64,000 nucleotides of DNA from Acanthopleura granulata (Eukaryota; Mollusca; Polyplacophora; Chitonida; Chitonidae). The notes beneath the pieces are model-generated. The model did not search any database. It saw only the letters and a list, made by a program, of their open reading frames with translations, and was not told the DNA's origin. The stretch spans positions 13,951,432 through 14,015,431 of the forward strand of contig JABBOT010000014.1 of assembly GCA_016165875.1 (NCBI GenBank). Direction: 5' to 3'. Below, one piece after another: positions 1 through 12,800 of this stretch (the first letter of the stretch is position 1; each line of letters opens with the position of its first letter). Made by a program: the position numbers and the translations under genes.

Positions 1-104
1 TGGCTTCCTCTCAGCTATATGTTGGAAGGTTAACCTGCGGAGGTTCGCTATCGTATCAGTATATTCTTGAATAGAGTGTAAAACACCAGTTAAATGAATA
101 TGAA
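1..104 (+). repeat. Degenerate SINE fragment, 3' half
   Basis: Starts with tggcttcctctc and ends with attcttgaatagagtgtaaa followed by acaccagttaaat. These align with the middle and tail of the SINE at 62160. The copy is cut by the window edge. Confidence 0.55.
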
Positions 105-230
105 GTCAATGAATTCCGTGCTATGTGTATATATTTCATATTAAAATCGCAGAAACTAACCATACTATGGTACATAAGCACACAGAATTCTATATTAAAT
201 GCCACTGGGAAATGCCAGTACAGGTTCGAG

Positions 231-236
231 TTTATT
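231..236 (-). terminator. Candidate poly(A) signal of the GMC gene
   Basis: AATAAA on the minus strand, about 470 bp past the GMC stop codon. It is the nearest perfect hexamer I found downstream; in AT-rich DNA this can occur by chance. Confidence 0.35.
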
Positions 237-262
237 TTGCAACATCAATGTTGTGTTACATT

Positions 263-472
263 AAGTAATATCTTTCAATGTGTCCACAAATTTGAAATCT
301 TTAAAATGTTAAATGTCAGTAGAACTTTTAGTGGTTTCCTTCCGTCGTTTGTAGGCCTATTTACACTAAGTAATATCTTTCAATGTGCCCACAAATTTGA
401 AATCTTTAAAATCTTAAATGTCAGTAGAACTTTTAGTGGTTTTCCTTCCGTCGTTTGTTGGCTTATTTACAG
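263..472. repeat. 105-bp tandem duplication, two copies
   Basis: Two adjacent copies of a 105-bp unit, nearly identical, starting at the aagtaatatctttcaatgtg motif. They lie downstream of the GMC stop and may be in its 3' untranslated region. Confidence 0.85.
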
Positions 473-705
473 AAACTAGAGGCCAAACGTTTTTAGCAAA
501 ACGATTCAGCACACTGGTTTTTTTTGTCTCTTATTTCGCATTTCACCTGAACTGTTTGGAGCATATTTGACGTGCATTTTATCAATAACAGGGTGAATAT
601 AACATAAGGTTTAAACCTCTCTGAGTACAAGGAATCTGACCAGTGTTTTAAGGCCTACATGGCGCCCAGTGAAAATAGACAGCATTTGTTCAATGTCCTA
701 GGCGT

Positions 706-862
706 CTACATCTTGGACGACACGATTGGCGGTAGGGATACATTTTTGACCAGATCGGCAGCTTTTTCGCCGATCATAACGCAAGGGGCGTTGGTGTTGG
801 CCGCCGTTATTTCTGGCATAATGGAAGCATCTGCCACGCGAAGACCTGCAATGCCTTTAACC
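706..862 (-). CDS. GMC gene exon 11 (C-terminus)
   Basis: Residues 532-583 and stop TAG. Contains [24 protein letters not shown] and [10 protein letters not shown], the diagnostic C-terminal block. The last three residues are SKM. Acceptor cattttag. Confidence 0.92.
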
Positions 863-3800
863 CTAAAATGAAAAGAGCATTATGATATAATATATATATG
901 CATGTAAATATAATAGAAACCGAGTAAGCTTTCCTGGATTTTGTGCGTCATTGTATTCCGACTGCAGTTTCCAACATGGTCTTATCAAGGATATCACTCG
1001 TTTTTTTTTATTTATTCTATTATCTATCAACATCGAAAAATTCCATTTATACCCATGTATATTTATGTATGTATATATTCTTGACTGAACTTAACAACAG
1101 GAAATAATAAATCCATTATGTTGTAATAAAAATGTGCGATCCTACCATGACTTTAAAATCATGATGTGTCGGAACTTATTTGAGGTAGAAAGAATAATAT
1201 GTCTTTAGAAATGACTACAAAACGTTATATGTTTGATCTTGCTCGCCTGCTGTGCTTATATTAATACAGGTATTAGTTATTCACTAATTAGAATGATTTG
1301 AAAAACGTCAAGATACGGTCAGAAGAGTTCACCACATCGAATTAGTCGAGTTTGCCATGTTTTGTCTCAGTATGGGGATGGATATGATTATCTACTACCC
1401 TTTATCCTCATCCCCATCCTTTAATTTTATAGTAGCCTTGGATATGGCGTTGAAAATCAATGAAATACATAAATAAGGTAAAGAAACCATCTGTTTGCTT
1501 TTGCCCCCTGCAAACTCAAGTTTAAAATCCCGTTTTCGCCCATATACACTTTTATATGTTGCAGATAAATTATCTGATGCTTGCAATTACATGTAGGACT
1601 ATTCGTATCAGTATAACGAGCCCCTGTGTATGTACCTTAGCTGCGGGTCGACGACAGCAGTCGGATCACCCGCTGGTCCCATTTTACATGTCCCAGAATG
1701 ATGGTAGACTGTATTAGCCAACGATCTTACATGGAATTCCCAATAGTCGTCGGTGAATGGTTCCCCACTGGTGTAATCCGGCAACCAACGCTCGATGAAC
1801 CGGCTTCCGTACTCTTTCAGAGACTTGGTTTGCCCGAGGCGAAGGGAGATTTTAATTGCTGTAAAATGGATAGCATTCACACAGGGTTCATGGAAATTTT
1901 CAAACCTACTATCAATACCGGAGCAATTGGCGTAGGATATGACAGACAGATAAATGTATATATCATAAACACATAGTACAATGCTGCAAGAAAGTATAAT
2001 TTACATCAAGACCTTTACTTATATATATATTCCGTCTGTTTCCGGCTCCAACTAAAATGATAATATTTGTGATATTAATACATGTGTTACCACCATTGAG
2101 GGTTTTTTTCCCCTTCATATTGCTAGCTGGTATGCCGCCAGCTGAGATACGAGATGCTGCCTCTCCTTCACTATAAAAGGTCAGAATTGTTGCGCAAAAA
2201 TGGCGAAGGGTTGTTATCTGGCATTTCTGAGCCGTCGCACAGTTAGTGAAAACAGCAGTATATTTCAGAAATTACTCAGATGTATTTTATGTCACCGCGA
2301 CTGTCTTTTGCTCTAAAACTGTAACAATAGCTTCATATATAAATTTGCCTCTGTCTTGTTCGCGAAATGTGCAGAACACGCCGTCTGATTCCATGCTCAC
2401 AAGCATGTAAACGGAAACACAGAACTATGTAATCTACATGTATATCGTTCTATAAATGATTTCAACAGAAAACTGGTTACATATTGTTAATGTTAAATGT
2501 TAAACATTATATATTGTTAATGTTAAATGTTTCTGGGACAACAAAGTGGCCGCCATCGTGTGGGTGAAATATTCTTTAGTGTGGCGTAAAAGACCAATTA
2601 AATAAAAAGATAAATAACTCACAACCAGCACATTCTTTCAAAAGGTAGGACGTTCCAAAATATGTCATCCGCGTAATGTTTCATGTCCTCGCTTTAAATG
2701 AAAGGCAAAAACTTCAAAAGAATGTCAATAGACCAACCGACAGACAGACATGACCAGATATAACGTTGCATGTCGCAGTTGAAAACACCGAGGCTATAGA
2801 TACTATAATACTTGGATCTTTCATATTTTTCTTAATATACGCATAATACACAAGCCTTCGACGAGGGTGCTGACGTCATCTGGATGGGACAAATAACGAG
2901 GGTCCAAGATAGGGAACTCCATGGGGTTCCGACTGCGAAGCCTCAGGGTGCCACTGCTCTTGGGGTGGGAGAGAATGGGAATGAATGTAAAGCCATGCGT
3001 GTCTGTCATACCACCAAACATCGATTCCCACACCTGCAAAATAACAAACCATAAACCAGAAAATTTACAAATGTTAAGAATCCAAGTTATGTTTAGATCA
3101 ACCCAAGTTTCCAAGTGTGCGCTGTGCACTACCCAGATACTTTGGAGTACACATACACATAGAAGTGTGACTTAATCCAAGAAAGAACAAAGGAGCACAA
3201 GGCTTTGGACCACTTAGTTACAGGCGGGAAGGTGTCGTAACAGTTTTCCATTGAATCTGCACAAACAATTTTATGCAAACTAGAAAAGTAGTATAGAGTA
3301 GATTTTGCACGGAATCCCACATTTAGCACAGTGCAAATTCGCAAGATGAACATTCGCAAAACTTTAGCACATATATGGCTGGTTTTGAGGTCATCTGCAA
3401 TTTTATAAATTAAACACGAGCAAAAGGCTTCATCAGAATCAAACAATATTTGGAGCAGCTATTGCGTGGGAAACAAAGCGTGACGGACAATCGGACAGGC
3501 CTAAAATAGTATTTCTTGCTTCAATTGAATTATGAAATAATGGTTGCTAAACTGATTTGGCAAATGGACCATTAATAGAGAAATTTAAGGGAGAATATGC
3601 GTTTTTACAAGAACATCATTAAAACCATCGCTAAAAACGAAGACCCAGACATGGTAATGGTGGCGGGTCTGGAAGCAAATGGATCTTTACAGATGTTTAC
3701 GTTGGCAAACCAATTACATCACGTCTTATTCCTCGACCATATCTGATTGGTGGATCCCTTGCTGCTCCAAAGAGGGCGGACATGAAGGCGATCTCGATGT

Positions 3801-6800
3801 CTGGCATAGGGTTGTTGGGTTTCTGGAGGCGGGATCGGATCAACGAAGTACCTTCTATACTGGTGGCCAGAGCTCGCAGGCCTTAATACAAACAACACAT
3901 ACATCTTTCCTGTACAACAGGGCGCATCATCGTAGGAGGGAAATTAGATGACAACCGGAATTAGTTAATTAGGGAATTAATTATCCAATCCAGTATTTTT
4001 TCTGTCCAAATATACTTACAGTTTCTTCTAGATTAAACGACCGTAAAGAATTTCAACTGTAAAGCGAAGCAGCAAGCTGTGTGGAGAACAGCTACACCTA
4101 CTTCGATTTGTTTTATTTATTTATTTATTTGATTGGTGTTTTACGCCGTACTCGATAATATTTCACTTACACTGCGGCGGCCAGCATTATGGTGGGAGGA
4201 AACCGGGCAGGGCCCGGGGAAAACCGACGACCATCCACAGGTTGCTGGCAGACCTTCTCATGACCTTTCCACGTACAGCCGGAGAGGAAACCAGCAGGAG
4301 CTGGACTTGAACCCACAGCGACCGCATTCTTGGAAGGCTTCTGAGTCATTGCACTGGGCTAGCACGCTAACCGACTGAAGCACGAAGTCTCCCTTGATTT
4401 GTTTTAAATTATACATATGGAATGCAGGTTGACATTATGACGTTATGCAGCCAGCACTGAGTCATTGCGCTTGGCTTGGCCAAGAGTGTGGGTGCAAAGT
4501 GTACGCTGTTCACTGGCTTGGGGTAAAGCTATTTAGAGTTTCGTATGGCTGAAGGCTACTTTTATTATAAGCGATAGTTTTAACTTGTACAGAAACTAGC
4601 TTACCAGTTAGCAGTTCTTACCTGTTCGATGCTCTTGGTATTCTTTGACTACATCTGCTGCATTCAGTCTCCTCTCCGTCATGGAAATGGGCTGGGTTAT
4701 AGAAAACTGTATTCCCCAAACCTCCAGGTGGTCCTGCAGAAAGCCGCCAACGGGAAGATCTGCTATCATCGGCACCTTTTAAAATAATGAACAATCAGCG
4801 AATAGTGGATGGCATCTCAAGTTGAATGAAAATAAGACACAAATTGCCACCCTGAATAAAAGCAGTAATCGATAAATGAATGCTGAAATTAAATCTGCAT
4901 GTAATGTTCCACCAGGCAATCATGTGGGAAATGCCTTTCATGATGAACTGAAAGACATGTGCATCTGTGAGTTACAACAAAAATTATAGAAGAGTAACAA
5001 ACTGTAGACGTCTGAGCAACAGCCATTTTTACACTGTGGAAGTTTTACACCACATTAGCAGCTCTGGTACATGTAGGTACGGCTGTTGAGATAAAGTCCT
5101 TGTAATGCAAGTCTACAAGTGGCACTTCATAAGACAAATTCTGAACTGTGTGCCTTCGCTTGATAAATGACCCTTTGAAAACCATTGTGACAGTAGTTGC
5201 TTTCCATAACAGTAATATTATGCGTAAGCTGAGCTCCATGAGTATACGCACTCTGTGCACATACAAACACATTTTGAATTCGTAAATGTAAATACACGTA
5301 ACGAAGGTTCAGTCATTTAGAGCCTATATGAGTTCGACGCAAATATAACAGACAGCATAGAGTGTGAAACGAGAGCAACGACGACAGTGTGATAATTGGC
5401 AGATATTCACATGTCACAGCACTTGACTTTTGATTGTCGCAAGTCGGGCCACACCTTGATGTAATACTTTAGGTGAGTCCTACAGTTGTTATGCCAACCC
5501 TTCGTAACACGGGTAGATTTCGGGTTGGAACAAGTGGTCCGGAAACTCTTGGTTCTAGAGGTGGAATTCTGCTCAATTAGTGATAACTCTATCGCGGCTG
5601 CTCCGATAACTATGCAAACAATGGAACCTGGAATCGTTTCTTGTGGCTAGCATTGACCGTATGATCCTCTTATGACTGGTAAGGGCTGTACGTTCGTCTT
5701 ATGGCTTGTAGGAGCAGTATGTTCACCATATGGCTGGTATGGTTCGTATGCTCACGTTATGCTTGGTATGGACCGTATGTTTACCTTATGACTGGTATGG
5801 GCCATATGTTCATGTTATGGCTGGTATGGACCGAGTGTTCGTGTTTTAGCTTGTAGGAGCAGGATGTTCATCTTTTGGCTGGTTTGGGGGGTATGTCCAT
5901 CTTATGACTGGTATTGGCCGTATGTTCATCTTATGGTTTTGTACGGGCCATATGTTCATCGTGTTGAGTTTGATCGCCAAGTTGGATATATGAAAAATTG
6001 CAATCAAACGACACCATATGTACTAAAATGGTATACGATTTGGATACTGATTTTATTCACCCGCCTAAAACATTCATTGAGTCTTTTCGTCATCACTGAA
6101 AACTGTTGACTGCTTCTCTTTACATGAATCCGTTCTTATATTTATATGCTTTCTTAGTTCTTGAAAATTTGAATTTGATTAGTGTTTCCCCGGTTTACAT
6201 CCAGCACCTCCGTCGTACATAAGTGAAATATTCTTGAGCACGGCGTACAACAACCAACAATTAAATAAATTAGACACAACCTTTTTTTTCTCATACAAGC
6301 CTGGTTAGCCTGTTGTTGCGCATGATCTCTACCTCTAGAGATTCCAGGTGGCTTTTAGGACCGATCCCAGACAGCATCAGAATTTGAGCTGATCCAATAG
6401 ATCCCGCACAAAGGACAATTTCCTTCCTGGCTTTAACAGTCTGAAATCTGCCGTCCCGAAGAAACTGTACGGCTGTGGCTCTGCCTTCTTCTACTTGTAT
6501 CTAATATAATGCAATATGAGATAATCCTTTAAAAACAATGTATAAAAAGGGGAGGTTTGGATAGATGAAGGCAACCATGATTCACTTAAAGATCTGAAAA
6601 TCAGTGGTAAGGAATATTTATATCTATATGGTTGATACAGCAGCAGAACAGGAGAATGTTGTTTCAGGTATATGTGCGTAATTGTTAAGCTACCTCAAAA
6701 TACTGCAAAACTAATGATTAACGGTGAGGAAGTATGGTTTGAACTTTGGAAGTACCAAGACAGCCCATTCATATGAGGTGTGAGGCAAATGGTTAAGTTT

Positions 6801-9800
6801 CTTGATAACATAAAGAATTAATATATATGTACGTAAGTACCTTGGTCACGTGCGCGAAAGTTGCAATATGTAAAGTTTCCCGATGCATAATGGGCCTGAG
6901 GAAGGCTTCCGCCGAGCTCATGCGAACTCCATTGCCGACATTGGCTTGACTACTCATAAATCCTAATGGAATGTGAAAAGTGTCCAGTTGAAGAAAAACA
7001 AATGATATACAGATAGTTCGCGCCATAGGGTATCGGGGGTTATTATACCCCATAGAATCATTCCTGGTCTCTACATTACAATACACATGATATTCCTCAA
7101 AATATGACAAAACGCTAGCATGTTCAAGCAAATCAATGTCAAGCTAACAAACCTTCCCTCATTTACAAGGTAACCAAATGGCGGCACAATCACACACATG
7201 ACTGTTCACATGGTGGCGACACTTTCCTTGCAGATCGCTTACCTTTCACCAATGTGACATACATGTACATCGGTAGTGCATACCAGGAAAATTTTGCCTC
7301 TTGCACTCTTAAAAACTGATTTTATGAGTGATGACTATGAATATACATTGTAGTTGACAGTTGCGATACTAATGACCGTAGCGACGCTTATATTTAGTTT
7401 TCAGGCGGTGGAGCATGGAATTAGCCTATGTTTTAGAATAAGCGTAAGAGCACATTACCGAGGCAGTCCCGGCTGTTGCAGTCTGTGGCTCGGTATCCCA
7501 GCTCCAAACCGGCGCGGACAAAGGCTTCAGACAGCGGGGAGAACCGGTTATCTGTGATAGTCATAGGCCCTCCTCGGGCGTGATAACCTGTAGGATATCA
7601 ATCATACATCTGCATTCACCATCAGATTATTAGTCAGTTCTGATGCAATTTGTGCTTTAGAAAATATCGTTTACATGAAACTCGTAGAGATACATGCATA
7701 TCAGAGAACAAACAGAATAATGAAATCCCGATAAGCTGTATGTGAGTGATGCTTTTTCAGAATTTAATGATCATTTTCAGAATAATGTCCAGTCTTTCAG
7801 CGGCTATCTTACCCTCCCTCGGCCCTTACCGGTTCTGACCAGATTATCATTCAGGTTATTCTCCGACCTCATAAAATAAGGCAGCACCTCCGGGTAGCTC
7901 CACCCGTCACACCCTAGCTTTGCCCAGTAGTTGAAGTCCTCTGGACTTCCTCTCATGTACACCATGTAGTTGAGGCAGCTCGAGCCTCCAAGTACTTTAC
8001 CCCGTGGCCACGTGCTTTGCTGGAGTGCCAAAGAAAAAAAAAACCCAAGACATCTGGGTATTTTGCGCAAACTTATTTCATGTATGTTTGTGAATCCCAC
8101 GACATTGTATTATTTGGAAAAGATGACCAACCCGAAATGTTTCTGCAAAAATGAAGGATATTAATTTGACCTTTCCTGATGTAAATATTTATTAAATGTT
8201 ACATGACAACAGAGCATTTTAAGTAATTCTAGACCAGTGGTGTGGAAAAATTTCTGATAATATCACTGCGTTTTTAAGACCAATGGCGCTGGTGGAGTGT
8301 AGGTTGCTCTGTCTTTATTCTCCCTACTGAAGTATTCTATGATAATTTATATTGATATTCTCTCTATCGTCTTTCCGTCTTCACGTTCATTACATGCAAA
8401 CAATGTTTGCAACCAACTCTTAAGAACAGCGTTCAGCTTTTTTTACACTTTCTACAATTTTGTGATCTGCAGGTTATTTGGTATGTGATGTAAACATTAT
8501 TCGGTGTGTGATATACAAATCATTCAACATATGATTTTCAAACTATTGGCTCACTCTGTTGATAAGTCCCAGGCTCGAGCAGGTCTGCGGCACGGTCTTG
8601 TAGTCCCAGTCGTACTCGGTCTTCTGCGTGGATGGCGTTCTGGAGGGAATGGCAATATCAGGGTAGTCGAGGTCATCTCCACCGGCTTCCAGCAACAGAA
8701 CCGTGGAGGAACTGTCTTCAGACAGGCGGTTGGTTACCACACACCCCGATGATCCCGCTCCAACTGTGCGCATATAAGAGCATGAACACAGATTCAGTGC
8801 ACAGTCTCCGCTGTGAAATGAAACTGTAAACCATTTTTTCCGACTTACTGTAAGGGCAATTTCTTAAGAACTAGCACTTTGTAATTTGTTCAGATCTTCG
8901 AAACAGTTCCAATGAAAACATACATTTATTTAACACAATTCAGAGGAAATTCTAGGCCCCTGATTAATCTATCTGCCTTTAACAGCGAACGAAGTTAGCA
9001 TTTTAGACAACACACGTACATGTACACGTGAGGAAGTACACGTAAGAAAGTAGACGATACACATTTTCCGCCCTTTTTCACACCCTTAGGATATACAAAA
9101 GTTTTGACGTTCTCGTGCAAAAGTTCCATTTCCCTCCTTCCGGCATTGGAGTTCCGGTCTCGCAGCCATCTTGGATCTAGTGTAATGTGGGAGATTTCAT
9201 ATACAAAGTTAATTCATTTTGCGCAATAAGAACACCTTATCAAAGGTCTGCTCACGAAAACATGCTGCATCAAACTATATTTGAACAGTTACCCAAGTCA
9301 AGTAACATTTAAAACAATTTACAGTCGAACCCACGTTTGAATCGAGAATACCCCTTTGCCTTCGGCGTTGTTAAGGTGACAGCCCCCAAGGAGTTCCGAA
9401 TGCGCTTTGCCTTTCTGAACTTTCCAGGAAACTATTCTTTCCTTCACAAAATATCGATACACGGATCTACAGCTCGGTTGTGCATGTGCCCAGAGAAAAA
9501 AATTTAAAACGAAAACGTTCGTTAGTCCCAAGACGTTCTCTCGCACCACCATTAAACGTTGCTAGTTTAGATATGTAGTCTCGCAACACAACACACTATC
9601 AATGTCCCTCCTCAGTCAGTCACGCAACTCATACAAAATCCTCAGCCACTCTGAACACGCCTCCGTGGGCCACATCGCTGGGCTACGGTATGAAAATAGG
9701 CTTTGAACAGTTGCAAACAAATTCATGACAACTTCACTTGCGATATGTGCTCGTCGGTAGTGGTGAATCACGTTTTTCCCTGTGATACTTCACATGTGCA

Positions 9801-12800
9801 CAGGTGGCGTAATTTATTTAATTACACATTGTTTGGTCACTTTGTTTGAGTCGAGTGCCTAAAGGAAAATGTGGGTACAACAACGTCAAATATAATTCTG
9901 TCTGTTTTTCTTGGACGTTATTTTAGAACTTGCAACGTTCATTGTCTCTTAATGCGATTACGTACATTTCTTCCCAGTTTACCCTGAAAGTGACTTGTGT
10001 ATATTTCGGAAGTGTGAAACATACATCTCCAGCTCGGCATCAAAGATACACCTTCACTGGCAATTGGATGTCATTGATGTACCGTGCCCAACGCTGTCTG
10101 CCACGTACAGGACTGTCAACCTTCGATTCGAGAATTCCTGCTGAACTGTGGAGTCTATATTTACGTGCACTGATTTGCCTGAAGTCGAAAATATCCCAAC
10201 CGGATTTCGACGCTATCATCAATAAGAAACTATAGATACATTTTTGAAATTATTTGTGTTCTTTTGTGTACTATTGTCACTTGTACTCTTTGTATATTTT
10301 CTTCAAGTATAAGTATTGAACTTAACCTAGCGCCTTCGTGTTTCTTGATTGATCTTGTGTAAGGCCTATGGCTGTCTGCGAGTTGAACAAGCCATTTGTT
10401 TATCACTTTTACTCTCGGATAGCGGTACCTTTACAAAATTCACAAAAATCACAGCCATTATGATGTTAAGCTGTACAACAAGAGGGTGAACTCCTAACTT
10501 TGGACATTTTTATGAGTTTATAGGGCCTTCTATTTGAATTTATCTTCCTGTGGTCTCGACTGAAGGAAAATGTATTTTCTAGATTGAGTAATTAAAAGAA
10601 AAAGGAAGTAGACGCTAAGAAAAATATTTTAACTGCGAATGCACACAATTATGAACACATGAATGCAAGTAAGCATTTCTGGCTGTAGGCCTATTAGTTA
10701 TATTCCATCAAACAATTTCTCCCGAGACATAATAAGTTAAAAAAAAAATAGCAAGACATTTGAGAATAAATATGTCAATGAGATACGATCTTGCTTTCCT
10801 GACCACAAGCGTAATCAAAAGTCAACACAAATCTTAGTAATTAAAATTAATTAAAAATTAAAATGTTTAAAACTGAGGAAAATCACTGTTATTTCAATAT
10901 TACATACTAGGAAGGTTAAATTTTATCAAGTGTTATGTCAAAGAGGACAAATATTTGGCGTTTACTTTGCAAATAGAACTGAATATCTTGCATAGAACTG
11001 AAATGCTACGTTGATCTAATTTTAAAGAAATTTGTCTAACATCAAAGAAAACAAAAATCATGCTGGATCAGTGGATGGGTAAATAAATAACTTCTGAGAT
11101 TTTCTGATTTAAGAAGAAAATTATTTTTTGAAAATTCACAAAAATTATAGCCATCATGATGTTAACCTGTGGGAAAAGCTATAACTCCTAAGTTTGGGAT
11201 TTGTTTTGGAGTATATACTACTGATAGTTAAATCCATCGTTCTGTGATCTCGGCTGAGAGATGTGTTTTCTGGATTAAGAAATTTAAAAAAAAAAAAAAA
11301 AAAAAATAAATGTATGCTAAAAAATATTTTAACTGCGAGTGGAATATATGATTATAACAGAAATCGCAATTTTAGGCTGTAGGCCTATCACTTATGTTGC
11401 ATCAAACAATTCCTTTCCATGTCCCCTCCCATCCCAAATAATTTAAAAATAGCAAGATACTTGAGAATAAAAACCGAAATGAGACGTTATCACATATAGT
11501 TTCCTCTCCAAAAGCATAATCAAAAGTCACCACAATACTGGAAATTAAAATTCAGCACAGATTAGAATAACCCAGAAAATTGATTTGTTTTGCTTTTCAT
11601 TCGCTTCTGCTGCAGATTCTTCAGATAAAAGGTATCCCGCTGATTTACATGTTTGTTGTGAATCTCTGTCATCAAACCAATAAGTGGGCTGTGAGTGTGT
11701 CATGACTGAGTGGTTCCAATCTTTGTCATCAAACCAGTAAGTGGGCTGGGAGTCTGTCATGACTGAGTGGTTCCAATCTCTATCATCAAACCAGTAAGCG
11801 GGTTGTGAGTGTGTCATGACTGAGTGGTTCCAATCTCTGTCATCAAACCAGTAAGCGGGCTGGGAGTGTGTCATGACTGAGTGGTTCCAATCTCTGTCAT
11901 CAAACCAGTAAGTGGGCTGTGAGTGTGTCATGACTGAGTGGTTCCAATCTTTGTCATCAAACCAGTAAGTGGGCTGGGAGTGTGTCATGACTGAGTGGTT
12001 CCAATCTCTGTCATCAAACCAGTAAGTGGGCTGGGAGTGTGTCATGACTGAGTGGTTCCAATTTCTAGTACAAAGGAGGTGGGCGGTCAATAACATTTAA
12101 CATGACCCTTGGTGACAATGTTAAAGTGGTCAACACAGTCTCATGTTTAGTGAAGACCGCTCGTCTTACACCAGTGGTGTGTGCAGATCTGTACACATGA
12201 GAATCAACTTAGGGTCTCCTGAAGTCCAACATTTGCAAATGTGTATTCGATCATATTATTTATATTAAACATAGCACAGCAATCAAAGGCTACAAATAAT
12301 CCTTATCAAACACCAAATGTACACAATATATAGAACATTATTAGTAACTGAGATTGACCTAATTATGTTCTATGAAAATGATCGGCATGACCTGAGAAAA
12401 AGCATGCAGAACATTTTTCATACATGTATAAATTATCATCTAAAATAAGCTCCATGATTCCATCTATGGCACGGCACATGCATTTTGGAAAATATTATTT
12501 ATGCTACTGAACAACTCAAGCCAAGTAACTGATATAAACAGTAATCTTTAAACGATTCATCTTATTTAGTTATTGTCAGATGGTACCACAAATGTGGGGC
12601 AGCCTAAGCGTACCATATAAGGATATTCAAGGCTTTCTTTCTTAGTTTCGGATGTTAAGTGAGAAATTAGAAGCGACCTGCCTGTTCCAAAGTAATTGTG
12701 GCTGCTTATAACAAAATAAAACAGTATTAGAAAGGATTTATTTGGCTTACATACACTTGATATATTCTGCCTATTCTTATCTTTAAAGTTTGATTATTAT

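Noticed and set aside
4133..4378. Open frames over the SINE at 4.1 kb, and similar ones at 19.1-19.4, 28.3-28.6, 39.1-39.35, 50.4-50.65 and 52.3-52.7 kb
   Set aside because: They follow the repeat consensus, not a protein family.
11545..12096. 183-codon protein made of 19-residue repeats
   Set aside because: Explained by a 57-bp tandem repeat inside an intron; no splice or homology support. Reported as a repeat.
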